Part shown: in pieces, positions 25,638-33,893 of the stretch
Layout of the letters: the number at the start of each line of letters is the position of its first letter
Numbering within the stretch: position 1 is the stretch's first letter
Source of the DNA: UBA6224 sp963730375
GTDB taxonomy: Bacteria > Patescibacteriota > Saccharimonadia > Saccharimonadales > UBA4665
NCBI GenBank assembly: GCA_963730375.1
Contig: CAVSRJ010000001.1
Span: 372,001-436,000, forward strand
DNA length: 64,000 nucleotides
Direction: 5' to 3'
The notes under the pieces: model-generated
Database searches by the model: none
Seen by the model: only the letters and a program-made list of their open reading frames with translations
What the model was told of the DNA's origin: nothing
Translations under genes and position numbers: made by a program

Positions 25638-26034
25638 TATTGGCGCGCGCTTGCGCGGCGGTGAAGTGATTGAGCTTAGTAGTGACCTCGGGGGTGGCAA
25701 AACGACCTTTGTTCGGGGTCTGGCCCGTGGTGCTGGCAGTGACGAAGCAGTTGCCAGCCCAAGTTTCACGATTAGTCGGGTATACAAAGCCGGCCAGCTA
25801 ACCATTCACCACTACGACTTTTACCGCTTGGGCGAGGCAGGGCTGATGAGCCAGGAGTTGGCTGAAGTGCTGGGCGACCCGCAAGCAGTCGTGGTCGTGG
25901 AGTGGGCGCATGCCGTCGACCAGGTCCTGCCTAACGACCGCATTATTATTCAGCTACACCATACCGGTGATAGTCGTCGCGAAATTGCCATCACCCTCCC
26001 CGAACAGGCCGCATATCTGAGAGGAAATGCCTGA
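25570..26034 (+). CDS. tsaE: tRNA threonylcarbamoyladenosine ATPase TsaE
   Basis: 154 aa, normal length. Walker A is IELSSDLGGGKTTFVRGLA (about residue 38). The strongly conserved ASPSFTISRVY, IHHYDFYRLG and VVVVEWAHAVDQVLP follow. TsaE powers the TsaBD complex that makes t6A37 on ANN-decoding tRNAs. It begins inside the 3' end of the lamin-tail gene and overlaps tsaB by one base, so the three genes are one transcript. Confidence 0.93.
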   Translation: MSTDTTWQITSASSDETEQLGSSIGARLRGGEVIELSSDLGGGKTTFVRGLARGAGSDEAVASPSFTISRVYKAGQLTIHHYDFYRLGEAGLMSQELAEVLGDPQAVVVVEWAHAVDQVLPNDRIIIQLHHTGDSRREIAITLPEQAAYLRGNA

Positions 26035-26426
26035 TGCTAGTCCTGACCGTGCGTACCGACAAACCGGAAGCTGAGCTCCGATTATTTGATGACGAAACCC
26101 AGCTGTCCGAAAAAGTCTGGCAGGCGCACCGACAGCTTGCTGAGACGATTCACTCCACCATTCGTGACTTACTGGAGGGGCAGGGCAAGTCAATTCATGA
26201 CCTGCAAGGCATCGTCGCGTACCAAGGCCCGGGCAGTTTTACCGGTTTGCGCATCGGGCTAAGTGTGGTGAATGCACTTGCCGATTCACTCGACATACCA
26301 GTTGTGGCCGAGCAGTCAGATGATTGGCAACAGCACGGCCTCGCTAGATTACTCGCCGGCGAGCGTGACGCGGTTGCGTTGCCGGAATATGGTGCGCCAG
26401 TACACATTACGCAACAGAAGCATTGA
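26034..26426 (+). CDS. tsaB: Short TsaB (t6A complex subunit)
   Basis: 130 aa, shorter than the 220-230 residues of most TsaB proteins. The N-terminal ASKHA half is intact, with the family signature IVAYQGPGSFTGLRIGLSVVN near residues 60-80. The second lobe is missing: the frame ends soon after EYGAPVHITQQKH. Short TsaB proteins are usual in Patescibacteria from what I recall, so this may be natural rather than a truncation. It scaffolds TsaD with TsaE. Confidence 0.85.
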   Translation: MLVLTVRTDKPEAELRLFDDETQLSEKVWQAHRQLAETIHSTIRDLLEGQGKSIHDLQGIVAYQGPGSFTGLRIGLSVVNALADSLDIPVVAEQSDDWQQHGLARLLAGERDAVALPEYGAPVHITQQKH

Positions 26427-26484
26427 CGCTGTTTGCAATATCGGCGTATTATTTGAGTGAGGATTTGCGAACAACGAGAGACGT

Positions 26485-26490
26485 TATACT
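26485..26490 (+). promoter_or_regulatory. Candidate -10 box for rny
   Basis: TATACT, about 118 nt before the rny ATG. The long leader with AGAAAGGAAA before the ATG at 26608 marks it as an ordinary leadered mRNA. Confidence 0.4.
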
Positions 26491-26607
26491 GCAGTCCCTT
26501 TTGAACCCTACTCAATATAATTCGATTTTCAGACGATTCATTGCCAAACTAGTGAAGTGATAGCGATTGTTTGCGTAGACATCGTCTGCCTATAGAAAGG
26601 AAACCCC

Positions 26608-28122
26608 ATGGATCCACTTGCCATTGTCCTGGCGATAGTCGGACTCGGTGCTGGCTTTGGCGCGAGCACTGTTATTACTCAGAAAAAAATAGGTTCAGCC
26701 GAGGACCAAGCCAAAAAAGAACTGGCCAAGGCCAAGAAAGAGGCAAACAAACTACTTGATGAGGCCCGTGAAGAGGCGGCCAAGATTAGCGATACGGCTC
26801 GCAAAGACGAGCAGACTCGCCGCAAAGAACTGAAAGAACTCGAGGACCGTTTGGTTCAGCGCGAGTCCAATTTTGACAAACGACTAGACGAGCTCGATAA
26901 GCGCACCGAGCGATTGCGCAAGGGTGAGGATGAAGTTGAACAGCTCAAGAACGAGATTCGCGACATCCGCAGTCGCCAACAGGAAAAGCTGGAAAAAATC
27001 GCCAAATTAGCCAAGAAAGATGCCGCCGACAAGCTCATGCAGATGACTGAGCGTGACATCAAGCACGACTTGACCGGACTTGTCAGCAAGCTTCAGAACG
27101 AGGCGAAAGACAACGCCGAAGAAACAGCGGCACTCGTTATAGTACAAGCTATGGAGCGGATGGCCAGTGAAGTGACTGCCGAGCGTACCATTACGAGCGT
27201 CAAGCTCGAAGACGAAGAAATGAAAGGTCGCATCATCGGTAAAGAAGGCCGTAACATTCAGGCGTTGCAGCGTGCGACAGGTGTCGACATCATGGTTGAC
27301 GATACGCCGGGCTACATCGTCCTCAGTAGCTTCGATCCTGTTCGCCGAGAGGTTGCCCGTCAGGCGCTCGAACTACTTCTCAAGGATGGTCGTGTCCACC
27401 CAGGCCGTATTGAAGAAGTCGTCGCCAAGGCACAGAAGAACGTTGAAAAAGACGTCATTCGAGCTGGTGAAGATGCTGCCCGCGAAGTTGGTGTTATCGG
27501 TATTCCTAAGGAAATCTTGCATCTGCTTGGTGAGCTGAAATACCGAACGAGCTATGGTCAGAATGTGCTCAAGCACAGCACTGAGATGGCGCACATGGCT
27601 GGAATGATCGCCGAAGAGCTCGGTGCCGATGTCAAAACAACCAAGTATGCGACACTCGTCCACGACCTGGGCAAGGCGCTGACCCACAAGATGGAAGGCA
27701 AGCACCACCACATCAGTGGTGAAATCCTACGTAAGTACGGTGCCCCCGAAGAAGTCGCCCTGGCTGCCGAGCAGCACCACGATGACATGGAGGCTACCAC
27801 CGTCGAGGCATTAATCGTCCGGGTCTGTGATGCCATTAGCGCCTCCCGGCCAGGTGCGCGCAACATCAGCGCCGAGAACTTTGCCGAGCGCATGAAGGAG
27901 CTGGAGAACATCGCCAACGGCTTCAAAGGTATCGAGAAGAGCTACGCCATCAGTGCTGGGCGCGAAGTCCGTGTCTTTGTGAAGCCGCAAGCCGTTGATG
28001 ACCTCAGCGCTATTCGCTTGGCTCGTGACATTGCCAACAAAATTGAGTCGAGCATGCAGTACCCAGGCACCATCAAGGTCAATGTCATCCGCGAAACTCG
28101 CGCCATCGAGTTTGCAAAATAG
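26608..28122 (+). CDS. rny: Ribonuclease Y
   Basis: 504 aa. An N-terminal membrane anchor (LAIVLAIVGLGAGFGAS), a long coiled coil to about residue 190, the KH domain with GRIIGKEGRNIQALQRATG near 210, and the HD domain with HSTEMAHMAGMIAEELG and ATLVHDLGKALTHKM follow in order. RNase Y is the membrane-bound endonuclease that starts mRNA decay in many Gram-positive-type bacteria. ymdB follows after two unknown genes; in Bacillus the two are neighbours. Confidence 0.95.
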   Translation: MDPLAIVLAIVGLGAGFGASTVITQKKIGSAEDQAKKELAKAKKEANKLLDEAREEAAKISDTARKDEQTRRKELKELEDRLVQRESNFDKRLDELDKRTERLRKGEDEVEQLKNEIRDIRSRQQEKLEKIAKLAKKDAADKLMQMTERDIKHDLTGLVSKLQNEAKDNAEETAALVIVQAMERMASEVTAERTITSVKLEDEEMKGRIIGKEGRNIQALQRATGVDIMVDDTPGYIVLSSFDPVRREVARQALELLLKDGRVHPGRIEEVVAKAQKNVEKDVIRAGEDAAREVGVIGIPKEILHLLGELKYRTSYGQNVLKHSTEMAHMAGMIAEELGADVKTTKYATLVHDLGKALTHKMEGKHHHISGEILRKYGAPEEVALAAEQHHDDMEATTVEALIVRVCDAISASRPGARNISAENFAERMKELENIANGFKGIEKSYAISAGREVRVFVKPQAVDDLSAIRLARDIANKIESSMQYPGTIKVNVIRETRAIEFAK

Positions 28123-28167
28123 TCAGATGATACTATACTAGCTGCATTCAGGTGAGTGCAGGTATAT

Positions 28168-28797
28168 ATGACAGAATTTGATTTTGCCCGGTTACAACTA
28201 GAGCTCCAGGACACGACACACCAAGCATATTTTGACCGCTGTTCGGCAGATACCTTCGCTGAGGTTGCTAGCGAGCTGTGGGACTGCACGGAAGGCATCA
28301 TGGATGAAGCTGGACTATTCGGTGCGTTCGCCACACAGCAACACCATTCGATACCACAACAAAATGGCAGGCTGGCGGTGCTAATAAATCCGTATGGCCC
28401 GCAACCAACCTCACCAGCTATGGCCAATCAAGGTATGCTCCGTGTGACGGTCAACCGGATTACCTCAGAAGAAGGTGGTACAAGACACATCATGGTGGAC
28501 GACTACATCGCCGCCAGGAAGATTGGAGGGGTAGCGGCTCGGCACGGTGAATTAGTATTGCCTCGCGGCTGCCCGGTAACACAGTATATACATCCGGTTA
28601 TCGCGCGCGATCTCGAGGACGGTAAGATGTATCGAAAAGTATTCCCCGGGTATCGCCCCACAAGCCCTGCTATGAATTCCGACAAATTGCCGTTAGAGGA
28701 ATTGTATGTAGCACTGGCCCGGGCACGAACTCTCAAGGGGATTATTGAGCAAATAAGCAGTAGAGTGTACCTCGACGATGAGTACCCTGTCGAATAG
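28168..28797 (+). CDS. Unknown cytosolic protein, rny-ymdB interval, first gene
   Basis: 209 aa from the ATG at 28168; an in-frame GTG lies four codons earlier. I do not recognise it. There is no signal peptide or membrane helix. Notable segments are MVDDYIAARKIGGVAARHGE, LPRGCPVTQYIHPVIARDL and a C-terminal LYVALARARTLKGIIEQI. It sits 45 nt after rny and 7 nt before the next unknown gene, so the two probably act together. Codon use matches the neighbours. A role in RNA turnover is only a guess from position. Confidence 0.65.
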   Translation: MTEFDFARLQLELQDTTHQAYFDRCSADTFAEVASELWDCTEGIMDEAGLFGAFATQQHHSIPQQNGRLAVLINPYGPQPTSPAMANQGMLRVTVNRITSEEGGTRHIMVDDYIAARKIGGVAARHGELVLPRGCPVTQYIHPVIARDLEDGKMYRKVFPGYRPTSPAMNSDKLPLEELYVALARARTLKGIIEQISSRVYLDDEYPVE

Positions 28798-28804
28798 GTA
28801 GTAA

Positions 28805-29407
28805 ATGGGACGTGAATCTTTGCCCTCGAAAGAATTAATCACCTATGATGTGTCACCTCTGTTCGTGGAGTCTGTTGTAGAAGAAGTTCGTGAACATTTG
28901 ACTGCCAACTTCGATCGCCTTGGCATTAAACTTCGCGATGGGGGCCATTATTTCTCCACCTATGTTGGCAATGCTGACGAGCTAGTCGCTGTCGCCTATA
29001 CCGATATGTACCCTAAAGACAATAAGCATGGCTTTCCAATGATACGATTTATTACTAACCGTATTGTGACTGACGCAATTGACCACACTCGATACATCAG
29101 CACTGCTGACTACCTGGTCAGCCCCTGTACAACGTTTGCAGCAAAGCAAGAGTCAACACTGCAGTACAATGAACGCGGCGGCATACTGCATAGCCCGAAC
29201 GATGGCCCTGTGATAATTCGCAAAGGAGACGAAATACGTTTACGTACGGGTCGACAATATGCGACCACAAACAGCCCCAGCGAGCTAAGCTCATTAAATA
29301 TGCGCGCACTTCACGGACTCGACAGTGCCCTGAGCCTGATAATGCCCTATACCGAGGAGCCATTTGGTGAGATTGTTATTGCTCTAGCACAAGAACGACC
29401 TGACTAG
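28805..29407 (+). CDS. Unknown cytosolic protein, rny-ymdB interval, second gene
   Basis: 200 aa and not recognised. It has an alpha/beta look: VEEVREHLTANFDRLGIKL, a beta stretch LVAVAYTDMYP, NKHGFPMIRFITNRIVTDAI, GPVIIRKGDEIRLRTGRQY and a C-terminal FGEIVIALAQERPD. It carries a single Cys (LVSPCTTFA). It shares its general size and tandem position with the preceding gene, but I see no convincing sequence repeat between the two. ymdB starts 15 nt downstream with its own promoter-like box. Confidence 0.65.
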   Translation: MGRESLPSKELITYDVSPLFVESVVEEVREHLTANFDRLGIKLRDGGHYFSTYVGNADELVAVAYTDMYPKDNKHGFPMIRFITNRIVTDAIDHTRYISTADYLVSPCTTFAAKQESTLQYNERGGILHSPNDGPVIIRKGDEIRLRTGRQYATTNSPSELSSLNMRALHGLDSALSLIMPYTEEPFGEIVIALAQERPD

Positions 29408-29422
29408 TGATACAGTAGAGAT

Positions 29423-30220
29423 ATGAAGATTTTGTACATCGGTGATGTCATGGCTGAGGCTGGCATGAAAATTGTCGAGCGGGTGCTACCTGCACTGCGC
29501 AACGAGCGTCAAATTGACGTCGTTATCGCGCAGGCCGAAAATGTATCGGCTGGCAAGGGTCTGAATGTGGCTGATTATCAGCGCTTGCGAAAAGCAGGCG
29601 TGGATGGTTTTACGGGCGGCAATCACAGTTTTGAGGATTCGAGCATCCTGCCGCTATTGTCTGACCCGGCTGCCCCAGTGACCGTACCGGCGAACATGCC
29701 GCAGTGTCCAGATCCTGGCTACAAATTTGTTGAAGTGGGTAGCAAGCGAGTCCTAATTATTAGTCTGCTAGGGCAAGTTGTTGGCAGGGATGCCGACAAG
29801 ATTGTCATCAATCCCTTGCAAAAAATTGATGAGATATTGTCTGAGGTAAAGGGCGAACAGCACGAGGCAACTGTCGTGAATTTTCACGGCGACTATAGCA
29901 GTGAAAAGGTCGTAATTGGTCACTATCTGGATGGCAAAGTCAGTATGGTGGTTGGCGATCATTGGCATACGCCTACGGCGGATGCACGGGTGCTGCCAGG
30001 CGGTACAGCCCATCAGACTGATGTCGGTATGTGTGGCGCGCTCAATTCATCACTAGGTGTGACGTACGACAGTATTATTCCTCGCTGGCATTCAATGCAG
30101 CCAACCAAGAATGTCCTCGCAACGAAGCCACCATTTCAGTTCAATGCATTATTGGTCGAAACAGATACCAAAGGTTTGGCAGTGTCAGCCGAACGAATCC
30201 AACAAATTTTCGAAGCTTAG
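29423..30220 (+). CDS. ymdB: YmdB-family metallophosphoesterase
   Basis: 265 aa, the TIGR00282 size. Metal-binding motifs are MKILYIGDVMAEAG (Asp8), AQAENVSAGKGL (Glu39, Asn40), TGGNHSFED (Asn-His), VNFHGDYSSEK (His) and GDHWHTPTADARVLPGGTAH in parts (His-x-His). YmdB hydrolyses cyclic nucleotides in vitro and affects biofilm and motility in Bacillus. TACAGT at 29411-29416 ends 6 nt before the ATG. A strong terminator begins right after the stop. Confidence 0.93.
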   Translation: MKILYIGDVMAEAGMKIVERVLPALRNERQIDVVIAQAENVSAGKGLNVADYQRLRKAGVDGFTGGNHSFEDSSILPLLSDPAAPVTVPANMPQCPDPGYKFVEVGSKRVLIISLLGQVVGRDADKIVINPLQKIDEILSEVKGEQHEATVVNFHGDYSSEKVVIGHYLDGKVSMVVGDHWHTPTADARVLPGGTAHQTDVGMCGALNSSLGVTYDSIIPRWHSMQPTKNVLATKPPFQFNALLVETDTKGLAVSAERIQQIFEA

Positions 30221-30262
30221 CCATATAAAAAGGCCCGACGTATGCCGGGCCTTTTTATATGG
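30221..30262. terminator. Bidirectional terminator after ymdB
   Basis: CCATATAAAAAGGCCCG and CGGGCCTTTTTATATGG form a long stem with A and T borders. Confidence 0.9.
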
Positions 30263-30280
30263 TCGGGGTGAGAGGACTTG
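30260..30280 (-). repeat. Copy of the tRNA-Pro(TGG) 3' end
   Basis: These 21 bases, including the CCA end, are identical to 30450-30470 at the 3' end of tRNA-Pro, 190 bp away. The match begins in the T-loop. Confidence 0.85.
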
Positions 30281-30412
30281 GTCACGTCTCGCGACCCCGT
30301 CACAACAGCTTTGCAAACTAGTTTGCAAGTGTTGATTCCCTTGCGAACTGCCGCCGGCAGTTCTCACCTCCTACCTCGCTCCGCGAGGCCGGAGCCATAA
30401 TCTATCATCGAC
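30281..30412. repeat. Palindromic segment downstream of tRNA-Pro(TGG)
   Basis: It contains the palindromes TTTGCAAACTAGTTTGCAA, GAACTGCCGCCGGCAGTTC and CCTCGCTCCGCGAGG, and no ORF of note. Confidence 0.6.
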
Positions 30413-30449
30413 AAAAGAAAAAGCCATCCTGATGGACGGCTCCTTCTTT
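30413..30449 (-). terminator. Terminator of tRNA-Pro(TGG)
   Basis: On the minus strand AAAGAAGGAGCCGTCC and GGATGGCTTTTTCTTTT pair around ATCA. Confidence 0.8.
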
Positions 30450-30526
30450 TGGTCGGGGTGAGAGGACTTGAACCTCCGACCTCGCGGTCCCAAACCGCGC
30501 GCGCTAGCCAACTGCGCCACACCCCG
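30450..30526 (-). tRNA. tRNA-Pro(TGG), CCA encoded
   Basis: Acceptor CGGGGTG/CACCCCG with discriminator A and encoded CCA. Anticodon stem CGCGG/CCGCG, loop TTTGGGA, anticodon TGG. T-arm GGAGGTTCAAGTCCTC. Confidence 0.95.
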
Positions 30527-30648
30527 TCGTCATGCGTGAGACAAACCTACGGTCGTTCTCACCAGAAGCGCGTGATAATCACGATATTCGCTCAGCCTCC
30601 TCTTTTCCCCGTTGTGTAACCCCAGGAAAAGTTTTGACAACAGGGGTG

Positions 30649-30677
30649 ATTATACCTCAACTACAACGGAAAAGCAA
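30649..30677 (-). promoter_or_regulatory. Promoter of tRNA-Pro(TGG)
   Basis: TTGCTT, 17-nt spacer, TATAAT on the minus strand. The -10 and the next bases (GGTATAATCACCCCTGTTG) are identical to those upstream of tRNA-His. Confidence 0.8.
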
Positions 30678-30901
30678 AGCTTGTTTGGGCTTTTGGGTAG
30701 GTCGCGCAAATATGTTGCTCGCAATGGATTTTGAATTTCGCTTTACGGTAGGTTGGAGGCGTCGTGGAGAAGAGCGAGCCCCACGAACTTATCTCAGCCT
30801 GACCAGCAAACCGAAGCCCTTTAGCGCAATAGTCATTGGTCGGGATTTATTCGCTGGATAGAAATTGGTACTTGTCTGTGAATTATGGTATTTTGTCAGA
30901 C

Positions 30902-31306
30902 ATGACTGAAGCTAACAGTGGACGATCCGATGGTTCGGGCGTCGCCGATTTTATGAATGATATGGGCTTAGGCACATTACGGCAAAGTTTTGAGGAGGTT
31001 GGGGGATACCTTCACGCTGGATTGAGTGAGGTTGCTGAAGAGTTAGGTGGCGAAGAACTGACTAGCAGAATCGCTGCCCTAGCGGCCACCGAGAGCGTGC
31101 TTCCAAATCCAGCTGCCCTGCAGGCATTAGAGAATATTCAAAAGGGCGCAGCTAGACGCGTCATGGATAGGGCTGGTGAAATCCAACGAGAAGCTCACAA
31201 ACGAGAACGCGCAGAGCTACTGCAGCCAGGTTTCCTAAAATACGCCGGCAGCGTTATACGAGGTATTACGAGAGTCAATCTATTTAGTTCAGCTTCGCGA
31301 AAGTGA
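30902..31306 (+). CDS. Small helical cytosolic protein, unknown
   Basis: 134 aa from the ATG at 30902; a longer reading to 30836 passes through a TATTTT box at 30889-30894 that ends 7 nt before this ATG. The protein is mostly helical (LGTLRQSFEEVGGYLHAGLS, ALQALENIQKGAARRVMDRA) with a basic C-terminus (REAHKRERAELL). No membrane helix is obvious and I recognise no family. A terminator hairpin follows 22 nt after the stop, so it is monocistronic. Confidence 0.6.
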   Translation: MTEANSGRSDGSGVADFMNDMGLGTLRQSFEEVGGYLHAGLSEVAEELGGEELTSRIAALAATESVLPNPAALQALENIQKGAARRVMDRAGEIQREAHKRERAELLQPGFLKYAGSVIRGITRVNLFSSASRK

Positions 31307-31327
31307 ATATAGTTTCAGCCACATTGT

Positions 31328-31364
31328 TCCTGCTGTGATATAGGCACAGCAGGATCTCTTTATT
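31328..31364 (+). terminator. Terminator between the small helical gene and tatC
   Basis: CCTGCTGTG and CACAGCAGG pair, followed by ATCTCTTTATT. The two genes converge here. Confidence 0.75.
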
Positions 31365-31378
31365 CCACACGATATGTC

Positions 31379-32338
31379 TTACGCCGGATCAAAGTCCTGT
31401 ATCGGTGTATCGGTGCGTGATTCTGTCGACGAAGCCATCACATCAATCTGTATAGGCCGTCGTTCGATGCGACGCATGACCGGCCGTGCGGGCCGCATAT
31501 CTCTTCCTGCCTGCGCCTGAACAGCCGAAGGTGCGCTCCTGCGACGTACCGAGGGCGGTAGCTCTGCCCCCAATATCTCCTCGGGTATTTCTGGCATAAC
31601 GGGGTAGGCAACAGCCGCAGGTTTGCGCCGTCTATTGGCAACCCATACTAGACCCACGCCAATTTGATACGTGATTATTATCGGCACAGACATGAGTGCT
31701 TGGTTAAATGGATCCGGTGTAGGCGTGAGCAACGCACCAATGATAAAGCTGCCGGCTATGACATAACGTTCGAAACTAAGTAACTTCCGCGGCTTGAGCG
31801 GTTTGATCCGGTTGATAACGAGCATAATGAGCGGCAGCTGGAATAACAGGGCGCTACCGGATAAATAGGTCAGGACAAAGTTAAAGTACTCATCAGCAGT
31901 AATCAGTGATTGAATTTCGGTACTATGAAAGCCAGTCAGGAACTGCAATGCGCTAGGTAGTCCGATATAGTACGCCCCCACAATGCCCACGCCGGCGAGT
32001 AATAACGACGCAGTCATCATTGTGATGATGTATCTGTAGGTGACATTTCGAATCACCGGGCCAAGAAAGCGCATTAGCTGGTACAAAATTACCGGCATAG
32101 CGACAATAATGCCAAACGTAAAACTAAGCCTAAAGACAAAACTAAAGGCACCTGTTGGATTAGTATAAAAAAGGGTTTGATTCAGCGGTTCGCGCAACAG
32201 CGTAATCAGGGTATCGCTCAGCGCATACCCCAGGCCAGAGCCGGCCACGATAGCCAACGCAACAACAAACATGCGCTGCCGGAGCTCATGTACATGTTCA
32301 ATGAACGGCTTGGCAACGGCAGCCTGTTGGCTGGCCAC
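31379..32338 (-). CDS. tatC: Twin-arginine translocase subunit TatC
   Basis: 319 aa. The six-helix core is intact: PFIEHVHELRQRMFVVALAI (conserved H-x-x-E-L-R), LREPLNQTLFYTNPTGAF, FTFGIIVAMPVILYQL, the EYFNFVLTYLSGSALLFQLP region, and AGSFIIGALLTPTPDPFNQ (P-D-P). About 75 extra residues at the C-terminus are basic, Pro/Arg-rich and probably cytosolic. TatC recognises twin-arginine signals. It starts at GTG after AAAGGAG and follows tatA by 11 nt, so the pair is an operon without tatB. Confidence 0.95.
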   Translation of the reverse strand: MASQQAAVAKPFIEHVHELRQRMFVVALAIVAGSGLGYALSDTLITLLREPLNQTLFYTNPTGAFSFVFRLSFTFGIIVAMPVILYQLMRFLGPVIRNVTYRYIITMMTASLLLAGVGIVGAYYIGLPSALQFLTGFHSTEIQSLITADEYFNFVLTYLSGSALLFQLPLIMLVINRIKPLKPRKLLSFERYVIAGSFIIGALLTPTPDPFNQALMSVPIIITYQIGVGLVWVANRRRKPAAVAYPVMPEIPEEILGAELPPSVRRRSAPSAVQAQAGRDMRPARPVMRRIERRPIQIDVMASSTESRTDTPIQDFDPA

Positions 32339-32349
32339 AACTGACTCCT

Positions 32350-32532
32350 TTAACTTTTTTGTTCTTGTTGCTCGGCAGAATCTTTGCTGCTCGACTTCGA
32401 TCCAGAAATACCTTCACGAAGCTCTTTGGCTGATTCACCAACACTTCGTGCCAGTTTTGGAAGCTTTGTGCTACCAAATAACAGCAGTAAGATTACCAAG
32501 ATGATGATTAGTTCGGGTAGGCCTAAGTCCAT
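32350..32532 (-). CDS. tatA: Twin-arginine translocase subunit TatA/E
   Basis: 60 aa. It has the TatA layout: periplasmic MDLGLPE, one membrane helix (LIIILVILLLLFGSTKLPKL with the F-G-x-x-K-L-P hinge), an amphipathic helix ARSVGESAKELREGI and a polar tail. It would oligomerise to form the transport pore together with TatC. AAAGGA precedes the ATG. One TatA-type protein serving both TatA and TatB roles is normal in minimal Tat systems. Confidence 0.93.
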   Translation of the reverse strand: MDLGLPELIIILVILLLLFGSTKLPKLARSVGESAKELREGISGSKSSSKDSAEQQEQKS

Positions 32533-32632
32533 ATTCCCATTCCTTTGCTTATGTATTGATTACTATACTGAATTAAACAAGCAATAGCAATATCATTCAT
32601 GATATTGCGCGCTAGTCGACACAAGTGCGTCA

Positions 32633-32830
32633 CTACTTGCCGTAAGTGCTTGCACCATATCCGTGTGATACCGGTCGATGTTTGCCCGTTCGAAGCAGGC
32701 CGCCATGGATGCTATTGAGTACATGTGTTACACCGATGAGCCCCAGGATGGACACACCGATAAACTGCAAGAACTCTTGGCGAGTAACTTCTTGCTGCAT
32801 CATTCGTTGAATGTTTTGCAGATCTATCAT
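32633..32830 (-). CDS. Small protein with Tat-signal-like N-terminus
   Basis: 65 aa. Residues 17-40 read TRQEFLQFIGVSILGLIGVT, close to the S/T-R-R-x-F-L-K pattern of Tat signals but with RQ in place of RR. It is followed by a short polar tail (LLRTGKHRPVSHGYGASTYG). It lies 100 nt upstream of tatA on the same strand, so it could be a Tat substrate or a small membrane partner. RQ in place of RR would usually weaken Tat export. Function is unknown. Confidence 0.6.
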   Translation of the reverse strand: MIDLQNIQRMMQQEVTRQEFLQFIGVSILGLIGVTHVLNSIHGGLLRTGKHRPVSHGYGASTYGK

Positions 32831-32961
32831 TGTTTGTTTTTGCCTTTTTGTTTTTGAGGGCTGCGTACATTGTACCCGCTTGTGGTTGTCGATACAAGCT
32901 AATTGAGCCTCTGTCGTACGCTTGCGCAGCTGAATAATATTCGCTATTGTAACAGCGGTAA

Positions 32962-33038
32962 CGGGGATTAGCGCAGCCTGGTAGCGCGCAGCGTTCGGGA
33001 CGCTGAGGTCGTGGGTTCAAATCCCGCATCCCCGACCA
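32962..33038 (+). tRNA. tRNA-Pro(CGG), CCA encoded
   Basis: Acceptor CGGGGAT/ATCCCCG, discriminator A, encoded CCA. Anticodon stem CAGCG/CGCTG, loop TTCGGGA, anticodon CGG. T-arm GTGGGTTCAAATCCCGC. Confidence 0.95.
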
Positions 33039-33218
33039 TATCCAAGCCAACTTTCGTTAGACAGTAGTTATGCCTTCGTACGCCTTGCTCGCTTGGTTTT
33101 GCCAAGATATCGCTCGACCCGAAATGCTTCGCCAAAAAATGTTCTCATAGCTCATCTCCCTCTTGCTGCATTATTTCGTGTTTATACTCGCAGTGCCATG
33201 ATAATTCTTACGCTGAGT

Positions 33219-33224
33219 TACAAT
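33219..33224 (+). promoter_or_regulatory. -10 box for the dolichol-kinase-like gene
   Basis: TACAAT ends 6 nt before the ATG at 33231, which supports that start over in-frame ATGs at 33198 and 33093. Confidence 0.55.
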
Positions 33225-33230
33225 GACAGC

Positions 33231-33893
33231 ATGAGCTTTATCGCCGAGTTGTTCTCGATAGTATTTACCCCCGCAATGCTTGCCACCATACTCGGCATGC
33301 TGGCGGTGCTGGTTGCAAATGAGTGGTGGTGGCATGGCAAAACGCACGGTGAACTGAGCCGTAAATTTGTCCATCTGACCATTGGTACGTTTGTCGCATT
33401 TTGGCCGCTGTACCTCAGTTGGACGCAAATCCAACTACTGAGCCTGGCGTTCGTATTTTCCGTATTGGTCAGTCAGTATTTCCAAGTGTTTCGCGCCATT
33501 CACAGCGCACAGCGGCCGACATGGGGCGAGGTGTTTTTTGGCGTGGCAGTTGGGCTCACCGCCCTCATGACACACCAGCCGGCAATCTATGCCGTCGCAT
33601 TACTGCATATGAGTCTTGCAGACGGATTGGCGGCGATTGTCGGTACCAATTATGGACGGAGCAATAGTTACAAAATTTTGGGTATGCACAAGTCAGTCGT
33701 TGGAACGGCCACATTCGCTCTTGTATCGTTGCTGCTACTGATAACATTCGGCCTGTACAAGGACATTACTCCTGGATTGTGGTTACCGCTGGCGGTATTG
33801 GGTTCAACACTCATGGAAAATGTTGCGGTGAAGGGACTCGACAATTTGCTCGTACCCGTCTTCGTTGCTGTTGTACTCGGACTGGTAATTTAG
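33231..33893 (+). CDS. Dolichol kinase/phytol kinase-like CTP-dependent membrane kinase
   Basis: 220 aa with seven or so membrane helices. Family signatures are HGELSRKFVHLTIGTFVAFW (R-K-x-x-H), HMSLADGLAAIVGTNYGR (A-D-G-x-A-x-x-x-G-x-x-x-G-R) and the C-terminal LMENVAVKGLDNLLVPVFVA (E-x-x-x-x-G-x-D-N). It belongs to the CDP-alcohol/dolichol kinase superfamily, which phosphorylates lipid alcohols with CTP. It may salvage a polyprenol or make a lipid phosphate. It converges with the P-type ATPase gene with a 4-nt overlap. Confidence 0.82.
   Translation: MSFIAELFSIVFTPAMLATILGMLAVLVANEWWWHGKTHGELSRKFVHLTIGTFVAFWPLYLSWTQIQLLSLAFVFSVLVSQYFQVFRAIHSAQRPTWGEVFFGVAVGLTALMTHQPAIYAVALLHMSLADGLAAIVGTNYGRSNSYKILGMHKSVVGTATFALVSLLLLITFGLYKDITPGLWLPLAVLGSTLMENVAVKGLDNLLVPVFVAVVLGLVI

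Noticed and set aside
30532..30861. 109-aa ORF upstream of tRNA-Pro
   Set aside because: It overlaps the tRNA promoter and has an Arg/Ser-rich shadow-like composition.
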